DNA of 64,000 bases from Pseudanabaena biceps (GCA_013361095.1 JAATWA010000001.1:620001-684000), one strand, 5' to 3'; counted from the first letter of the stretch, positions 52,243-61,445 are shown. The notes: generated by a model from the letters alone, not told the origin. A program made the numbers and translations.

Positions 52243-54147
52243 TTACTTCGATTCAGTGAAATCAGCATCAATCACATCATCATCGCCACTAGCTGCATCC
52301 TTAGTAGAATCATCAGGAGCCGCACCTGTAGACGCTTCTTCACCGCCACCTTGCTGATAGACAGAAGCACTTAGAGCATAAAGCGCTTGCTTCAGTTCTT
52401 CAGCTTGAGCCGTAATCGCTTCGTGGTCGTCCTTAGCAATGGATTCACGAAGAGTCTTGACCAAACCTTCAATCTTGGTCTTGTCAGCATCAGGAACCTT
52501 GTCGCCAAGATCCTTGATTTGTTTCTCGGCTTGGTATGCCAAGGAATCAGCTTGGTTCTTCGCTTCAATGCGATCGCGCTTTTCTTTGTCAGCAGAAGAG
52601 TTACGCTCAGCTTCATTAACCATGCGCTCAACTTCATCCTTAGGCAAGGTGGACGCACCAGAGATCGAGATAGTTTGAACCTTTCCAGTTCCCTTGTCCT
52701 TAGCGGTTACAGATAGCAAACCGTTAGCGTCAATATCAAAGATAACTTCGATTTGAGGTACGCCACGAGGAGCAGGAGGGATTCCATCTAAACGGAAGGT
52801 TCCCAAACTCTTGTTATCGTTAGACATTTCACGTTCGCCTTGCAGCACATGAATCTCAACATTGCTTTGTCCATCAACCGCAGTCGAGAAGACTTCTGAT
52901 TTCTTAGTAGGAACGGTGGTGTTTCTAGGAATAATCTTGGTCATTACGCCGCCCAAGGTTTCGACACCGAGAGATAGAGGAGTAACGTCAAGCAAGAGAA
53001 TGTCTTTAACTTCACCAGCCAATACACCCGCTTGCACGGCTGCACCGATCGCCACAACTTCATCGGGGTTAACACTTTGGTTAGGATCTTTGCCAAGAAT
53101 CTTCTTAACAACTTCTTGTACCGCAGGAATACGGGTAGAACCACCAACTAGCACAACTTCATCGATTTTAGACTTATCGATCTTGGCATCACGAACTGCT
53201 TGCTCGACAGGAATGCGGCAACGATCAATTAGATCGGAGCAAAGCTCTTCAAACTTGGCACGAGTCAAGGTGGTGTCTAAGTGCTTAGGTCCATCTTGAG
53301 TTGCGGTGATGAAAGGAAGGTTGATTTCAGTTTGAGTAACACTCGAAAGTTCAATCTTTGCTTTTTCCGCAGCTTCAGTCAAACGTTGCAAAGCTTGCTT
53401 GTCTTTGCGAAGGTCGATACCCTCAGCAGATTGGAACTGATTAGCGAGGAAATCCACGATCTTCTTATCGAAATCATCGCCACCCAAGTGGGTATCGCCA
53501 CTGGTGGACATTACTTCAAACACACCATCGCCAACTTCAAGGATCGATACGTCAAATGTACCGCCACCAAGGTCAAATACGAGGATAGTTTCGTTAGTCT
53601 TGCTATCTAGACCATAAGCCAACGCCGCCGCCGTAGGCTCGTTAATAATGCGGAGAACTTCCACACCTGCAATTTTGCCAGCATCTTTGGTGGCTTGACG
53701 CTGAGAGTCATTGAAATAAGCAGGAACGGTGATAACTGCTTGAGTAACGGTTTCGCCGAGATATTTGCTAGCGTCATCTACTAACTTACGCAGAACTTGA
53801 GCCGAAATTTCTTCGGGTGCAAATTGCTTGCCAGTTGCAGGCGCGTCAATTTTGACGTTTTCGCCAACTTTCATCACTTTGTAAGCGACTTGCTTGGATT
53901 CGCCACTAACTTCGTCATAACGTCTGCCGATAAAGCGCTTGACTGAATAAAATGTGTTGTCAGTGTTCATAACTGCTTGACGCTTAGCAATTTGTCCAAC
54001 TAAGCGATCGCCATTTTTGGCATAAGCAACAACTGACGGTGTGGTACGGAAGCCTTCGGCGTTTGCAATCACCGTTGGCTTGCCCCCTTCCATGACGGCG
54101 ACAACTGAGTTTGTCGTACCTAAGTCGATCCCAACTACTTTAGCCAT
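52243..54147 (-). CDS. dnaK: Chaperone DnaK (Hsp70)
   Basis: A 634-aa complete DnaK. Phosphate-1 is [17 protein letters not shown], then [14 protein letters not shown], phosphate-2 [19 protein letters not shown], and adenosine [14 protein letters not shown]. The substrate domain begins [17 protein letters not shown]. The C-terminal lid ends in a disordered Gly/Ala/Asp tail ([13 protein letters not shown]), as in cyanobacterial DnaK2. It folds proteins with DnaJ and GrpE, which are not in this window. No CIRCE element is seen upstream; only a TTAGCAC half-site lies nearby. Confidence 0.97.
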   Translation of the reverse strand: MAKVVGIDLGTTNSVVAVMEGGKPTVIANAEGFRTTPSVVAYAKNGDRLVGQIAKRQAVMNTDNTFYSVKRFIGRRYDEVSGESKQVAYKVMKVGENVKIDAPATGKQFAPEEISAQVLRKLVDDASKYLGETVTQAVITVPAYFNDSQRQATKDAGKIAGVEVLRIINEPTAAALAYGLDSKTNETILVFDLGGGTFDVSILEVGDGVFEVMSTSGDTHLGGDDFDKKIVDFLANQFQSAEGIDLRKDKQALQRLTEAAEKAKIELSSVTQTEINLPFITATQDGPKHLDTTLTRAKFEELCSDLIDRCRIPVEQAVRDAKIDKSKIDEVVLVGGSTRIPAVQEVVKKILGKDPNQSVNPDEVVAIGAAVQAGVLAGEVKDILLLDVTPLSLGVETLGGVMTKIIPRNTTVPTKKSEVFSTAVDGQSNVEIHVLQGEREMSNDNKSLGTFRLDGIPPAPRGVPQIEVIFDIDANGLLSVTAKDKGTGKVQTISISGASTLPKDEVERMVNEAERNSSADKEKRDRIEAKNQADSLAYQAEKQIKDLGDKVPDADKTKIEGLVKTLRESIAKDDHEAITAQAEELKQALYALSASVYQQGGGEEASTGAAPDDSTKDAASGDDDVIDADFTESK

Positions 54148-54326
54148 AAGGCTTCCAACTCCTGAGTTTTGTAAATCTTTTATCTCCTACAAGATTAACC
54201 ACTTTTCCCGATTAGCACATCAGGGGGACTCTACCTAAATCTGTAGGGTTTACCGTACAAAAGGCAAAAGTAGAAGCGCTAGTTGCCTTACCATAAGTAT
54301 TTGCCTCTTCATTTTTCTCAAATTCA

Positions 54327-55379
54327 ATGTCCTTAAGCTCACAGGTAAACTCTCCATCTTTTAATGTTTTATTACTAGTGCCGACGGGGATCAATGCGGC
54401 AATAGGCGGTTATGCAGGGGATGCTTTGCCAGTTGCTAGAGCGATCGCCTCAATTGCCGACAACTTAATTACGCATCCCAATGTCTTAAACGGTGCGAGT
54501 TTATATTGGTCAATGCCGAATGTTTTGTATACCGAGGGCTATGCGATTGATCGCATGGCAAGGGGCGATTGGGGATTGCGTCCTGTGAGATCAAATCGCA
54601 TTGGCGTAATTCTCGATCGCGGAATGGAACCAGATTTAGAATTGCGTCATCGACAAGCGATCTCCGCCGCTCAAGCAACATTAGGTTTAAACATTACTGA
54701 TGTTCTAGTTACTGATAGTGAGCTTGGTGTAGAACTGCGATCGGGAGACTCAGGTGCAACTTGGGGAACGATCGCTAATCTTGATAGTTTGCTCAGAGCC
54801 GCCGACAAGCTAATTGGGGTGTCTCAGGTAGAAGCGATCGCGGTTGTGGCGAGATTTCCTGATGACTCGGACAGCGAAGCGTTACAAAACTATCGCCAAG
54901 GTAAAGGAGTGGATGCTCTTGCAGGAGCCGAAGCCGTAATTAGTCATGCGATCGTCCGCGAATTTGCCATCCCTTGCGCCCATGCTCCAGCTTTGCAGCC
55001 TTTGCCCCTCGATCCGAGTGTGTCTCCTCGCGCTGCGGCCGAAGAATTAGGCTATACGTTTCTGCCCTGTGTATTAGTGGGGTTAAGCCGCGCTCCCAGA
55101 ATTATTACATCGTCTAATTTATTTAATGCTGATGATATTACGGCTGATCGGATTGATGCGATCGTTACGCCTTACAGTGCTTGCGGCGGTTCAGGTTTGC
55201 TAGCGCTTAATCCATTGCCTCATGTGCAAACTATTTTTGTAAAGGAAAACCAAACAGCGCTATATGTTACACCTGAGATGTTGGGATTAAAAGGGATTCA
55301 GGTTGAGAATTATTGGGAAGCGATCGGGGTTTTAGCAGCCCTTAAATTGGGAATTAATCCACAAAGTTTAAGGGTTTAA
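54327..55379 (+). CDS. DUF3326 protein
   Basis: A 350-aa protein with the family pattern LLLVPTGINAAIGGYAGDALPVARAIASI, ITHPNVLNGASLYW and NVLYTEGYAIDRMARGDWGLRPV. Also visible are HAPALQPLPLDPSVSPRAAAEELGYTFLPCVLVGLSRAP and YSACGGSGLLALNPLPH. DUF3326 is widespread in cyanobacteria and plants' chloroplast ancestors, but no activity is known. Conserved Gly- and Pro-rich loops suggest an enzyme. ATG at 54327 adds about 11 residues before the family core. It is divergent from dnaK across 179 nt. Confidence 0.9.
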   Translation: MSLSSQVNSPSFNVLLLVPTGINAAIGGYAGDALPVARAIASIADNLITHPNVLNGASLYWSMPNVLYTEGYAIDRMARGDWGLRPVRSNRIGVILDRGMEPDLELRHRQAISAAQATLGLNITDVLVTDSELGVELRSGDSGATWGTIANLDSLLRAADKLIGVSQVEAIAVVARFPDDSDSEALQNYRQGKGVDALAGAEAVISHAIVREFAIPCAHAPALQPLPLDPSVSPRAAAEELGYTFLPCVLVGLSRAPRIITSSNLFNADDITADRIDAIVTPYSACGGSGLLALNPLPHVQTIFVKENQTALYVTPEMLGLKGIQVENYWEAIGVLAALKLGINPQSLRV

Positions 55380-55431
55380 TAAGTACTTGATACTTAAGAC
55401 GACAAACCCAAAAGTTAATCACAAAAAATCC

Positions 55432-55466
55432 TACTCCCTTCCTAATCATTCACTAGGAAGGGAGTA
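55432..55466. repeat. Minimal family A element (A8)
   Basis: Only 35 bp: TACTCCCTTCCTA, ATCATTCAC, TAGGAAGGGAGTA. The ends are kept and the core and flank are missing, so it looks like an internal deletion or an ancestral minimal form. Confidence 0.75.
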
Positions 55467-55474
55467 GCTTAAAA

Positions 55475-55633
55475 GCTTATTTAGATGAGGCAATGTCAGA
55501 AGGCTATGAGTCAGTATTAGATTTAGTGGTGAGATAAACACCTTTGAATTACAAAGACTTACCTCAAGTGTGTGCTTATGCGATCGCCCAAATTTTTGAC
55601 AACAATTTTCATATGGACGTAGAAGTGGGATAG
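55475..55633 (+). pseudogene. Short gene remnants between DUF3326 and rpmG
   Basis: Two tiny frames follow A8: one reading AYLDEAMSEGYESVLDLVVR to a stop (55475-55537), and a TTG-started 29-codon frame (55544-55633, NYKDLPQVCAYAIAQIFDNN). Both look like gene ends. I do not recognise a family, and neither is likely to make a functional protein. The 306-nt spacer otherwise holds only A8. Confidence 0.3.
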
Positions 55634-55685
55634 TTCTATGTAATACTAGTAGATCGCACTTTTAAGTAATCTCACAACTAAAAAA

Positions 55686-55880
55686 ATGGCTAAAAACAAA
55701 GGTGTCCGTCTCGTTGTTACATTAGAATGCACCGAATGTCGCACTAATGCTAACAAGCGATCGCCTGGTGTGTCTCGTTACACCACCATGAAAAATCGTC
55801 GTAATACCACTGCAAGATTAGAACTCAAAAAGTTCTGCCCTCATTGCAACTCCCACACCGTCCACAAAGAAATCAAATAG
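55686..55880 (+). CDS. rpmG: 50S ribosomal protein L33
   Basis: A 64-aa protein, [64 protein letters not shown]. Two CxxC pairs (CTEC and CPHC) mark the zinc-binding form. It belongs to the large ribosomal subunit near the E site. rpsR follows 38 nt downstream, the usual rpmG-rpsR pair of cyanobacteria and chloroplasts. Confidence 0.97.
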   Translation: MAKNKGVRLVVTLECTECRTNANKRSPGVSRYTTMKNRRNTTARLELKKFCPHCNSHTVHKEIK

Positions 55881-55918
55881 TCCCTTAATCCAATCATTAA
55901 AACCGCGTAATCCCAATC

Positions 55919-56146
55919 ATGGCAATCAACTCCTCTTTTTATCGCAAGCGCCTCTCTCCGATCGCGCCTGCTGCCAAAATCGACTATAAAGATGTCGAAT
56001 TACTGCGTAAGTACATCACCGAACGTGGCAAAATTCTTCCCCGTCGTATTACAGGCTTGACCGCTAAGCAACAACGCGCTTTGACAACTGCAATTAAACA
56101 AGCTCGTGTTGTTGCGCTACTACCCTTCATCAATAAAGAAGGTTAA
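55919..56146 (+). CDS. rpsR: 30S ribosomal protein S18
   Basis: A 75-aa protein, with [59 protein letters not shown], the conserved S18 core that binds S6 on the small subunit platform. Length is normal. It forms an operon with rpmG and ends in two terminator hairpins. Confidence 0.97.
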   Translation: MAINSSFYRKRLSPIAPAAKIDYKDVELLRKYITERGKILPRRITGLTAKQQRALTTAIKQARVVALLPFINKEG

Positions 56147-56150
56147 AAAG

Positions 56151-56175
56151 ACAAAGGACACGGTGTGTCCTTTGT
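56151..56175 (+). terminator. Terminator after rpsR
   Basis: Stem ACAAAGGACAC / GTGTCCTTTGT with a 3-nt loop and following T-run, 4 nt after the stop codon. Confidence 0.85.
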
Positions 56176-56190
56176 TTTACAAAATTTATT

Positions 56191-56234
56191 TTACAAAAAT
56201 AGAGAGCCGCGATCGCGGCTCTCTATTTTTGTAA
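56191..56234. terminator. Hairpin overlapping the end of the HDAC-like gene
   Basis: Perfect palindrome TTACAAAAATAGAGAGCCGC / GCGGCTCTCTATTTTTGTAA around GATC. It includes the stop codon and last two codons of the minus-strand HDAC-like gene, so its end was fixed together with the hairpin. Confidence 0.75.
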
Positions 56235-57200
56235 GCATTGTTCAATCACCGTAACGACCGATCGCGAGAGACTATCAAAGTCATAGCCGCCCTCTAATCC
56301 AAATAAAATTTTGGGAGTTAGTTCTAAACACAGCTTGGTAAAAGTCCCAAAATCTTCTGGTGTGAGCAAAATACTTGCTAAAGGGTCATCGGCATTAGCA
56401 TCAAATCCTGCGCTGATGATTAGTAAGTCAGGATTAAATTTTTTGAGAAATGGCATAATCTGATTTTCAAATACGGGTAGATATTCAGCCATTGTGGAAC
56501 CCGATCGCATGGGAATATTCAAAATATTGTTGTAAGCGCCTGTCTCATCTTTGCGTCCTGTCATGGGATAAAAAGGTGCTTGGTGTGTAGAGACATAGGC
56601 AATGTCGGCGCGATCCCAGACAGCCTCCTGTGTGCCGTTGCCGTGATGCACATCCCAATCGAGAATCGCCACGCGATCTAGATTGAGGCGATCGCAAGCA
56701 GATATTGCCGCGATCGCGGCATTGCCAAAAATACAAAAGCCCATACCTGAGTGAGCGCGAGCATGATGCCCAGGGGGACGGGCTAGCACGAAAGCGGGGC
56801 GACCAGAATTTAGGACTATATCAACGCCATCTAGCCATGCACTGACAGCTAAAAGCGCGACATCATAGGTTTTTGGTGAAGCGATCGTGTCACCATCGAT
56901 ATAACCACCTCCGCGATCGGTTAGAGCCTCTAAAGCAGATATGTACTCAGAACTATGAAAGCGCTTGACTTCTTGCAAAATGTCTAACCCTGACTGCTTT
57001 TGGGTATGGATATCAGTCGGTTCTTGCCAAATTAATTGTGAGGCGATCGCAGAATCTTTTAGAGCTTCAACGATCTCGGTAAGCCGACCTGCTTTTTCGG
57101 GATGATAAGTGCCAGTATCATGCTCCAGAAAAAAATCAGAATAGATAACGGGAAACTTAGGGTTGATCTGATAGTTATTAATCAATTTTGGGGTGACCAT
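56223..57200 (-). CDS. Histone-deacetylase-family hydrolase
   Basis: A 325-aa zinc amidohydrolase of the arginase/deacetylase fold. RPPGHHAR holds the catalytic His pair. ILDWDVHHGNGTQEAVW has metal-binding Asp and His. LIISAGFDANADDPLA holds the third metal Asp. Bacterial members deacetylate polyamines or small amides, or have unknown substrates. No active-site residue is missing. It starts MVTPKLINNYQINPK. It is divergent from the next gene across 130 nt. Confidence 0.92.
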   Translation of the reverse strand: MVTPKLINNYQINPKFPVIYSDFFLEHDTGTYHPEKAGRLTEIVEALKDSAIASQLIWQEPTDIHTQKQSGLDILQEVKRFHSSEYISALEALTDRGGGYIDGDTIASPKTYDVALLAVSAWLDGVDIVLNSGRPAFVLARPPGHHARAHSGMGFCIFGNAAIAAISACDRLNLDRVAILDWDVHHGNGTQEAVWDRADIAYVSTHQAPFYPMTGRKDETGAYNNILNIPMRSGSTMAEYLPVFENQIMPFLKKFNPDLLIISAGFDANADDPLASILLTPEDFGTFTKLCLELTPKILFGLEGGYDFDSLSRSVVTVIEQCLQK

Positions 57201-57330
57201 ACGCGCTTTTGCTGATACGCAAATTAATGTAGAGTTGCTGTCTCTTTAAAGACTAGCGTTATACTTTTAAAAATATGGAATTGATGGCAATCTTTTATAG
57301 TTCCACAGCAATTTTACTTGGGTTTTTCCT

Positions 57331-57966
57331 GTGGTCGATCCCTCACTACCAAAAAGTCATTTAGATAGGCATTTAGATACGGCAAGTCTGGCAGTGCCGA
57401 CTGATCTTGCACCAATTTTTAAAGAGATTATCAAGCTTTATCAGGATAGCCCTAATCTAAACTTAGTAGAATCTCTGGAAAACCTCATTGCCGAGATCAC
57501 AGATGATGGCGACTATTCTCTAATCCCAAATAAAACCTCTCCACAGTATCCCCATAGTTTAGAGGAAGACAGTGAAACAGACTTTCTTAAAAGTTGGGAT
57601 GATATTTTTAATGTCCAAGTCTATGTTGACACAGATATCTATGGAGAATTAGACTCCAGACCGCCTGTATTAAAGGATACTGAGCCTTATCAAGAAAATC
57701 ATGAGACGATCATCCAGCATACTGAAGCTACCGAAGCCTATGTGCAGTCGTGGAAAGAACTAGCCCAAAGTATTTCTTCTTATCCTGATGATTTATTTAC
57801 GCGCCTATGGACGACAATCGAGATTTCTAAAATTATTGATTGTTCTCCTAGTTTTCTTAGGAAATCGCGTAGACAAGGACGCTTACCTCTCAAGGTTCAA
57901 AATTTGATTTTGGACTGTATTTCCCGCGACGGTAAGCGGAGTTTGTGGTTTGTAAGACCAGCCTAG
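57331..57966 (+). CDS. Unknown protein with C-terminal HTH-like segment, 211 aa
   Basis: I do not recognise a family. The start is GTG at 57331 (MVDPSLPKSHLDRHLD). The first 150 residues are acidic and low in hydrophobics. The last about 60 residues are distinct: LWTTIEISKIIDCSPSFLRKSRRQGRLPLKVQNLILDCISRDGKRSLWFVRPA, with a helix-turn-helix-like pattern followed by a basic patch and a short beta pair, rather like MerR/excisionase-type domains. It could bind DNA or act as an adaptor. It stands alone. Confidence 0.6.
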   Translation: MVDPSLPKSHLDRHLDTASLAVPTDLAPIFKEIIKLYQDSPNLNLVESLENLIAEITDDGDYSLIPNKTSPQYPHSLEEDSETDFLKSWDDIFNVQVYVDTDIYGELDSRPPVLKDTEPYQENHETIIQHTEATEAYVQSWKELAQSISSYPDDLFTRLWTTIEISKIIDCSPSFLRKSRRQGRLPLKVQNLILDCISRDGKRSLWFVRPA

Positions 57967-58069
57967 AGTGATGGGGGGTGCGCCACATTTTTTTGAGATA
58001 TGGCGGAGATGTTTTGCTAATCGGGATAAGCTAAAGTAAGAGAATACTTGTGATTCGCTAGATACGTTT

Positions 58070-58360
58070 ATGAAAGATCAAATGATAGAAAAAGAAGCTT
58101 TAGATGAAGATCAGCTATTTCACTTGGGAGGGAAAACATCAAACTTTGTAATTGTGCCTGCCCAAATTCAACGTAAACATATCAAAGTTGATGACTTAGA
58201 AAAGCCCGTCGCCGCAATTATCTACAACAACTATACTTACAGCCTATTTCGGACTAGTGATAGCTGGGCAGAAGTCGAAAAACTGACCAGCCGCCTTTCC
58301 GCCGCCTACGTAATTACAGTGACCGTCAAAGGCTGGGCAATTTGGGTGTTTGAATATTAA
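58070..58360 (+). CDS. Small unknown protein, 96 aa
   Basis: A 96-aa protein, MKDQMIEKEALDEDQLFHLGGKTSNFVIVPAQIQRKHIKVDDLEKPVAAIIYNNYTYSLF. It has a compact mixed alpha/beta pattern, no cysteines and no signal peptide. The C-terminus AAYVITVTVKGWAIWVFEY is strongly beta. Composition and length suggest a conserved cyanobacterial protein, but I cannot name it. It is convergent with the AAA+ gene, 31 nt apart, with no obvious terminator between. Confidence 0.6.
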   Translation: MKDQMIEKEALDEDQLFHLGGKTSNFVIVPAQIQRKHIKVDDLEKPVAAIIYNNYTYSLFRTSDSWAEVEKLTSRLSAAYVITVTVKGWAIWVFEY

Positions 58361-58391
58361 GCAGCTAGAAATTTTACATCGCTCGCCTATT

Positions 58392-60293
58392 TTAAATACG
58401 CTGTTCTGTAATTTCTGCAAAGGCTTTTTCAAAGTCCTCATTATTAATTTGTAGACTCTCTAACTGTGCAGAACTATCCTGTTGATGGCGGCGAATTGCA
58501 AAAATAGCTGCACGATTGCTGAGAAAAGCGAGATCAGCTCCGTTCCAATTTTCAGTACGTTCTGCCCAAATGCTCAAATCAAGACTTGGATCAAGGGGGC
58601 GATCGCGATTGTGAACAGCCAAAATGGCAGCCCGACTATCGCGATCGGGCAAATCTACCATCATGTGTAATTCAATTCTTCCCGATCGCAGTAGTGCAGG
58701 ATCGATAAAATCACGGCGATTGGTTGCACCGATGACCAACAAACCTTCTACCGATTGCAGTCCATCGAGTTCCGTTAGTAGCTGACCGATCACGCGATCG
58801 CCAACGCCACTTTCGCCTTGATAGCTACCCCTCGCAGGAGCCAGCGTATCAATCTCATCAATAAAAATCACACAGGGAGATGCTTGTCTCGCTTGAGCAA
58901 ACAACTGTCTGATCGCTTGCTCAGAAGCTCCCACCCATTTTGTCAACAATTCAGAGCCTGCGACCGCAATAAAGTTAGCTTGGGCTTGAGTTGCGATCGC
59001 CTTAGCTAAGAGCGTTTTGCCAGTCCCCGGCGGCCCGTAGAGCAGCACACCGCGAGGAGCTTTGGCGCGAGTATGGGCATAGAGAGCAGGATCAACTAAT
59101 GCACCCGCAACAGCCTCTTGGAGAGTTTGCTTAATTTTGGCAAGTCCGCCAATTTCTGACCATTGCACTCGTGGAACTTGAATTTGCAGCGATCTCAATA
59201 CGGCAGGTTGAACTTGCTTGAGCGCAACTTCAAAATCTTGAAGATTGACATTCAAGTTTTCAGGAATATCCGCCACATTGGCAACTTGACGACGCAGGGC
59301 ATTAGTGGCGGCGACTTGACACAGCCCCTTAATATCTGCCCCCACATAGCCGTGAGCGCGATCGGCAATATCATCTAAATCGACATCCTCAGTCAGAGGC
59401 ATGGCGCGAGTATGGATATCGAGGATTTCACGGCGGGCTTTGCGATCGGGAATGGGAAACATAATTTCGCGATCAAATCTACCTGGACGGCGCAGGGCAG
59501 GATCGATCGCGTCAGGACGATTGGTTGCGGCTAATACAATTACCCCCTTAGTTTCGGCAAATCCATCCATTAATCCCAACAACTGCGCCACCAGACGCTT
59601 TTCTACTTCTCCTTCGACATTAGCCCGATTGGGAACTAGAGCATCAATTTCATCAATGAAAATCAAACAGGGAGCAGATTTGACTGCTTTCTCAAATACT
59701 TGCCTTAGTCGAGTTTCCGCTTCCCCATAATATTTACTAATAATCTCAGGGCCAACGATCGCCACATAATTCACACCCAATACATTGGCAAGCGATCGCG
59801 CGGTTAAGGTTTTGCCCGTACCAGGGGGACCCACTAGCAATACGCCTTTGGGCGGCTCCAAACCTAACTTAGCTAAAATATCAGGACGTTTCAGGGGAAT
59901 CTCGACCAAATCTCTCAGTTGGGCAAGGGTTTCGCCCAGTCCGCCGACTAATTCGGCGATCGCCTGTGGTTGATCGCTTTTGCTATTTTCTTTAGGAACA
60001 TCAGGCTTAACGACATCAGGAGATGTAACTTCGCGATCGCCATTAGTATAGGTTGAGGCAGCACTGCGGGGCGATCGAGGAATATTGCTTCTGCGAGGAA
60101 TGCTCGATAGAGGACGTGAAGTAATATTTACTTCGGTGTGAATCTCTCCTGATTTCTGCTTTTCGTCCAATTTTTGCGCCAGATCGATGAGTTGATCGAG
60201 GTTTAGCAACTGTTTGACTTCATCCACTAGAGATTCCATGCCTTCGACTTTAAAAGCAAATTTATCTCTAAAACTATCTTTATCGTTACTCAT
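58392..60293 (-). CDS. Tandem AAA+ ATPase (CDC48/VAT-like)
   Basis: A 633-aa protein with two AAA modules. D1: Walker A LLVGPPGTGKTLTARSL (about residues 154-161), Walker B CLIFIDEIDALVPNR, sensor ATNRPDAIDPALRRPGRFD. D2: Walker A LLYGPPGTGKTLLAKAIA, Walker B VIFIDEIDTLAPARG, arginine finger region LLRSGRIEL. It lacks the CDC48 N-domain; instead there is a 100-aa Ser/Arg-rich leader. It should form a hexameric unfoldase with two rings. The substrate is unknown. Such CDC48-like proteins are rare in bacteria but occur in cyanobacteria. Confidence 0.92.
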   Translation of the reverse strand: MSNDKDSFRDKFAFKVEGMESLVDEVKQLLNLDQLIDLAQKLDEKQKSGEIHTEVNITSRPLSSIPRRSNIPRSPRSAASTYTNGDREVTSPDVVKPDVPKENSKSDQPQAIAELVGGLGETLAQLRDLVEIPLKRPDILAKLGLEPPKGVLLVGPPGTGKTLTARSLANVLGVNYVAIVGPEIISKYYGEAETRLRQVFEKAVKSAPCLIFIDEIDALVPNRANVEGEVEKRLVAQLLGLMDGFAETKGVIVLAATNRPDAIDPALRRPGRFDREIMFPIPDRKARREILDIHTRAMPLTEDVDLDDIADRAHGYVGADIKGLCQVAATNALRRQVANVADIPENLNVNLQDFEVALKQVQPAVLRSLQIQVPRVQWSEIGGLAKIKQTLQEAVAGALVDPALYAHTRAKAPRGVLLYGPPGTGKTLLAKAIATQAQANFIAVAGSELLTKWVGASEQAIRQLFAQARQASPCVIFIDEIDTLAPARGSYQGESGVGDRVIGQLLTELDGLQSVEGLLVIGATNRRDFIDPALLRSGRIELHMMVDLPDRDSRAAILAVHNRDRPLDPSLDLSIWAERTENWNGADLAFLSNRAAIFAIRRHQQDSSAQLESLQINNEDFEKAFAEITEQRI

Positions 60294-60379
60294 CGATACT
60301 GATTCCTATGGGTTGCCTAAGCTATAAGTCTATGTTAACGCTGAACCCATCGCGATCGCATCGGCATTATCGCGAGTCT

Positions 60380-60416
60380 AGAATTGGGGGCGGCGCTCCG
60401 CGCCGCCCCCAATTCT
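60380..60416. repeat. Hairpin upstream of the AAA+ gene
   Basis: Perfect arms AGAATTGGGGGCGGCG around CTCCG. The tip (GCGGCGCTCCGCGCCGC) is the same as in D2 and C7 although the outer arms are unrelated. It lies 86 nt upstream of the AAA+ start codon. Confidence 0.75.
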
Positions 60417-60470
60417 TAGGTTACACTTGACGACATCCATAAAAGCCAAAAACTTTAGTCAAATCGCTCT

Positions 60471-60932
60471 ATGATCCAAAATCTTGGCAATGATTTGCAA
60501 ACGCTTTCTCAAACTCATTCGCCATGCCGTGTCTTTGTCTATGGCACATTAAAGCCCAAGGAAGACAACTTTGAAGCATACTGTGCAGATGGAATCCTAA
60601 GCAGTCAACCAGCGATCGCCTATGGAGAGATATTTGCGCTGCCAATGGGCTATCCTGCAATGGTGCTAGGAGATCAGAGTTCTCAATCAGTTTATGGCTA
60701 TCTGTTTACATTCCCCGATCGTAGGACTTTAGAATCGTTAGATGAATTAGAAGATTACCAATGCGATCGCCCATCTTGTGAGAATTTATATAATCGCCAA
60801 GAGATAGAAGTATTTGACCTCGCAGTCAATTCTCTGGGCTTAGCATGGGTATATGTGATGACAAAAGAACAAGTCAACAAGTTTAATGGCATTCCCCAAC
60901 CCAATGGAAGTTGGTCTGGTTTAACAACCTAA
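60471..60932 (+). CDS. Gamma-glutamylcyclotransferase-family protein
   Basis: A 153-aa protein with RVFVYGTLKPKEDNF, the YGTL-type loop that binds the gamma-glutamyl group. PAIAYGEIFALPMGYPAMV and VYGYLFTF follow, then LDELEDYQ, whose Glu is the expected general acid/base. By family it cyclises gamma-glutamyl peptides or amines to 5-oxoproline, or plays a repair role (AIG2/GGCT superfamily). Exact substrate is unknown. Its stop codon lies inside a terminator hairpin. Confidence 0.88.
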   Translation: MIQNLGNDLQTLSQTHSPCRVFVYGTLKPKEDNFEAYCADGILSSQPAIAYGEIFALPMGYPAMVLGDQSSQSVYGYLFTFPDRRTLESLDELEDYQCDRPSCENLYNRQEIEVFDLAVNSLGLAWVYVMTKEQVNKFNGIPQPNGSWSGLTT

Positions 60933-60979
60933 TAATTTTTGAGATTGTCGCAAAGCGACAATCTCAAAAATTATTAGGT
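60927..60979 (+). terminator. Terminator overlapping the GGCT stop codon
   Basis: Perfect palindrome, arms ACCTAATAATTTTTGAGATT and tip GTCGCAAAGCGAC. The arms contain the stop codon of the upstream gene. Confidence 0.8.
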
Positions 60980-61006
60980 CGGTCTTGAGTGCGAAGCCCT
61001 ATAAAG

Positions 61007-61165
61007 TTAATAGCCACTATCGGCAACGCAAATACCTTGGCATTTGATGCCATTAGAAGCAGTCCGCAAACAATGAGGACAAAGAATTTCTTCCTGCTTG
61101 GTTTGATTAGTCACGCGATCGCCTAATTGTGGTGCGGATTGAGTTTGCTTAACTTGAGAAGTCAT
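61007..61165 (-). CDS. Small zinc-ribbon protein, 52 aa
   Basis: A complete minus-strand frame from ATG at 61165 to TAA at 61007: an unstructured Gln/Thr-rich start (MTSQVKQTQSAPQLGD), then EEILCPHCLRTASNGIKCQGICVADSGY. The four cysteines are in a CxxC...CxxxC pattern that could hold one zinc. The coding potential is good, and the same short type occurs widely in cyanobacteria as an uncharacterised protein. Function is unknown. It is too short for most gene finders. Confidence 0.65.
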   Translation of the reverse strand: MTSQVKQTQSAPQLGDRVTNQTKQEEILCPHCLRTASNGIKCQGICVADSGY

Positions 61166-61188
61166 GTTTTTGACGATATATCTAATTT

Positions 61189-61237
61189 CAGAGCCTTGTA
61201 AAAAAGTTTACTTTGCAAACTTTTTTACAAGGCTCTG
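61189..61237. repeat. AT-rich hairpin upstream of the small zinc-ribbon gene
   Basis: Perfect arms CAGAGCCTTGTAAAAAAGTT around an ACTTTGC loop. It starts 24 nt upstream of the small gene's ATG, on its 5' side. Confidence 0.65.
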
Positions 61238-61299
61238 GGTTTTGCTGTAATCAATTCTAGCTAAGTTCAAAATGAGAATTTCTACTTTAGGGTTTCATT

Positions 61300-61391
61300 T
61301 ACTCCCTTCCCAGTCTAAAAATAGACATTAAAACCCAAAGACTAGCGGCGCGAAGCGCCGCACCGCTAGTCTTTGGGTTTTGGGTTTTATT
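61300..61391. repeat. Family A element (A9), right end lost
   Basis: TACTCCCTTCCCAGTCTAAA, then the asymmetric flank and a core hairpin with AAACCCAAAGACTAGC arms and a GCGGCGCGAAGCGCCGC tip. The expected GGGAAGGGAGTA end is missing; GGTTTTATTATGCC follows instead. Confidence 0.72.
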
Positions 61392-61445
61392 ATGCCAAGG
61401 TACTTAGCTGTAGCTATATAATTGGTGACACTATGTTTCCCAGAC

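Noticed and set aside
52387-53610. Several plus-strand frames antisense to dnaK
   Set aside because: Typical shadow frames of a highly expressed gene; no start signals and no family match.
54148-54326. CIRCE element (HrcA operator) upstream of dnaK
   Set aside because: Only a TTAGCAC half-site is present, without the paired GAGTGCTAA at 9 nt.
54212-54394. Minus-strand 60-codon frame between dnaK and DUF3326
   Set aside because: Composition is fairly protein-like (KDGEFTCELKDIEFEKNEE), but its start lies inside the DUF3326 gene on the other strand and I recognise no family. It could be a gene remnant; support is too weak.
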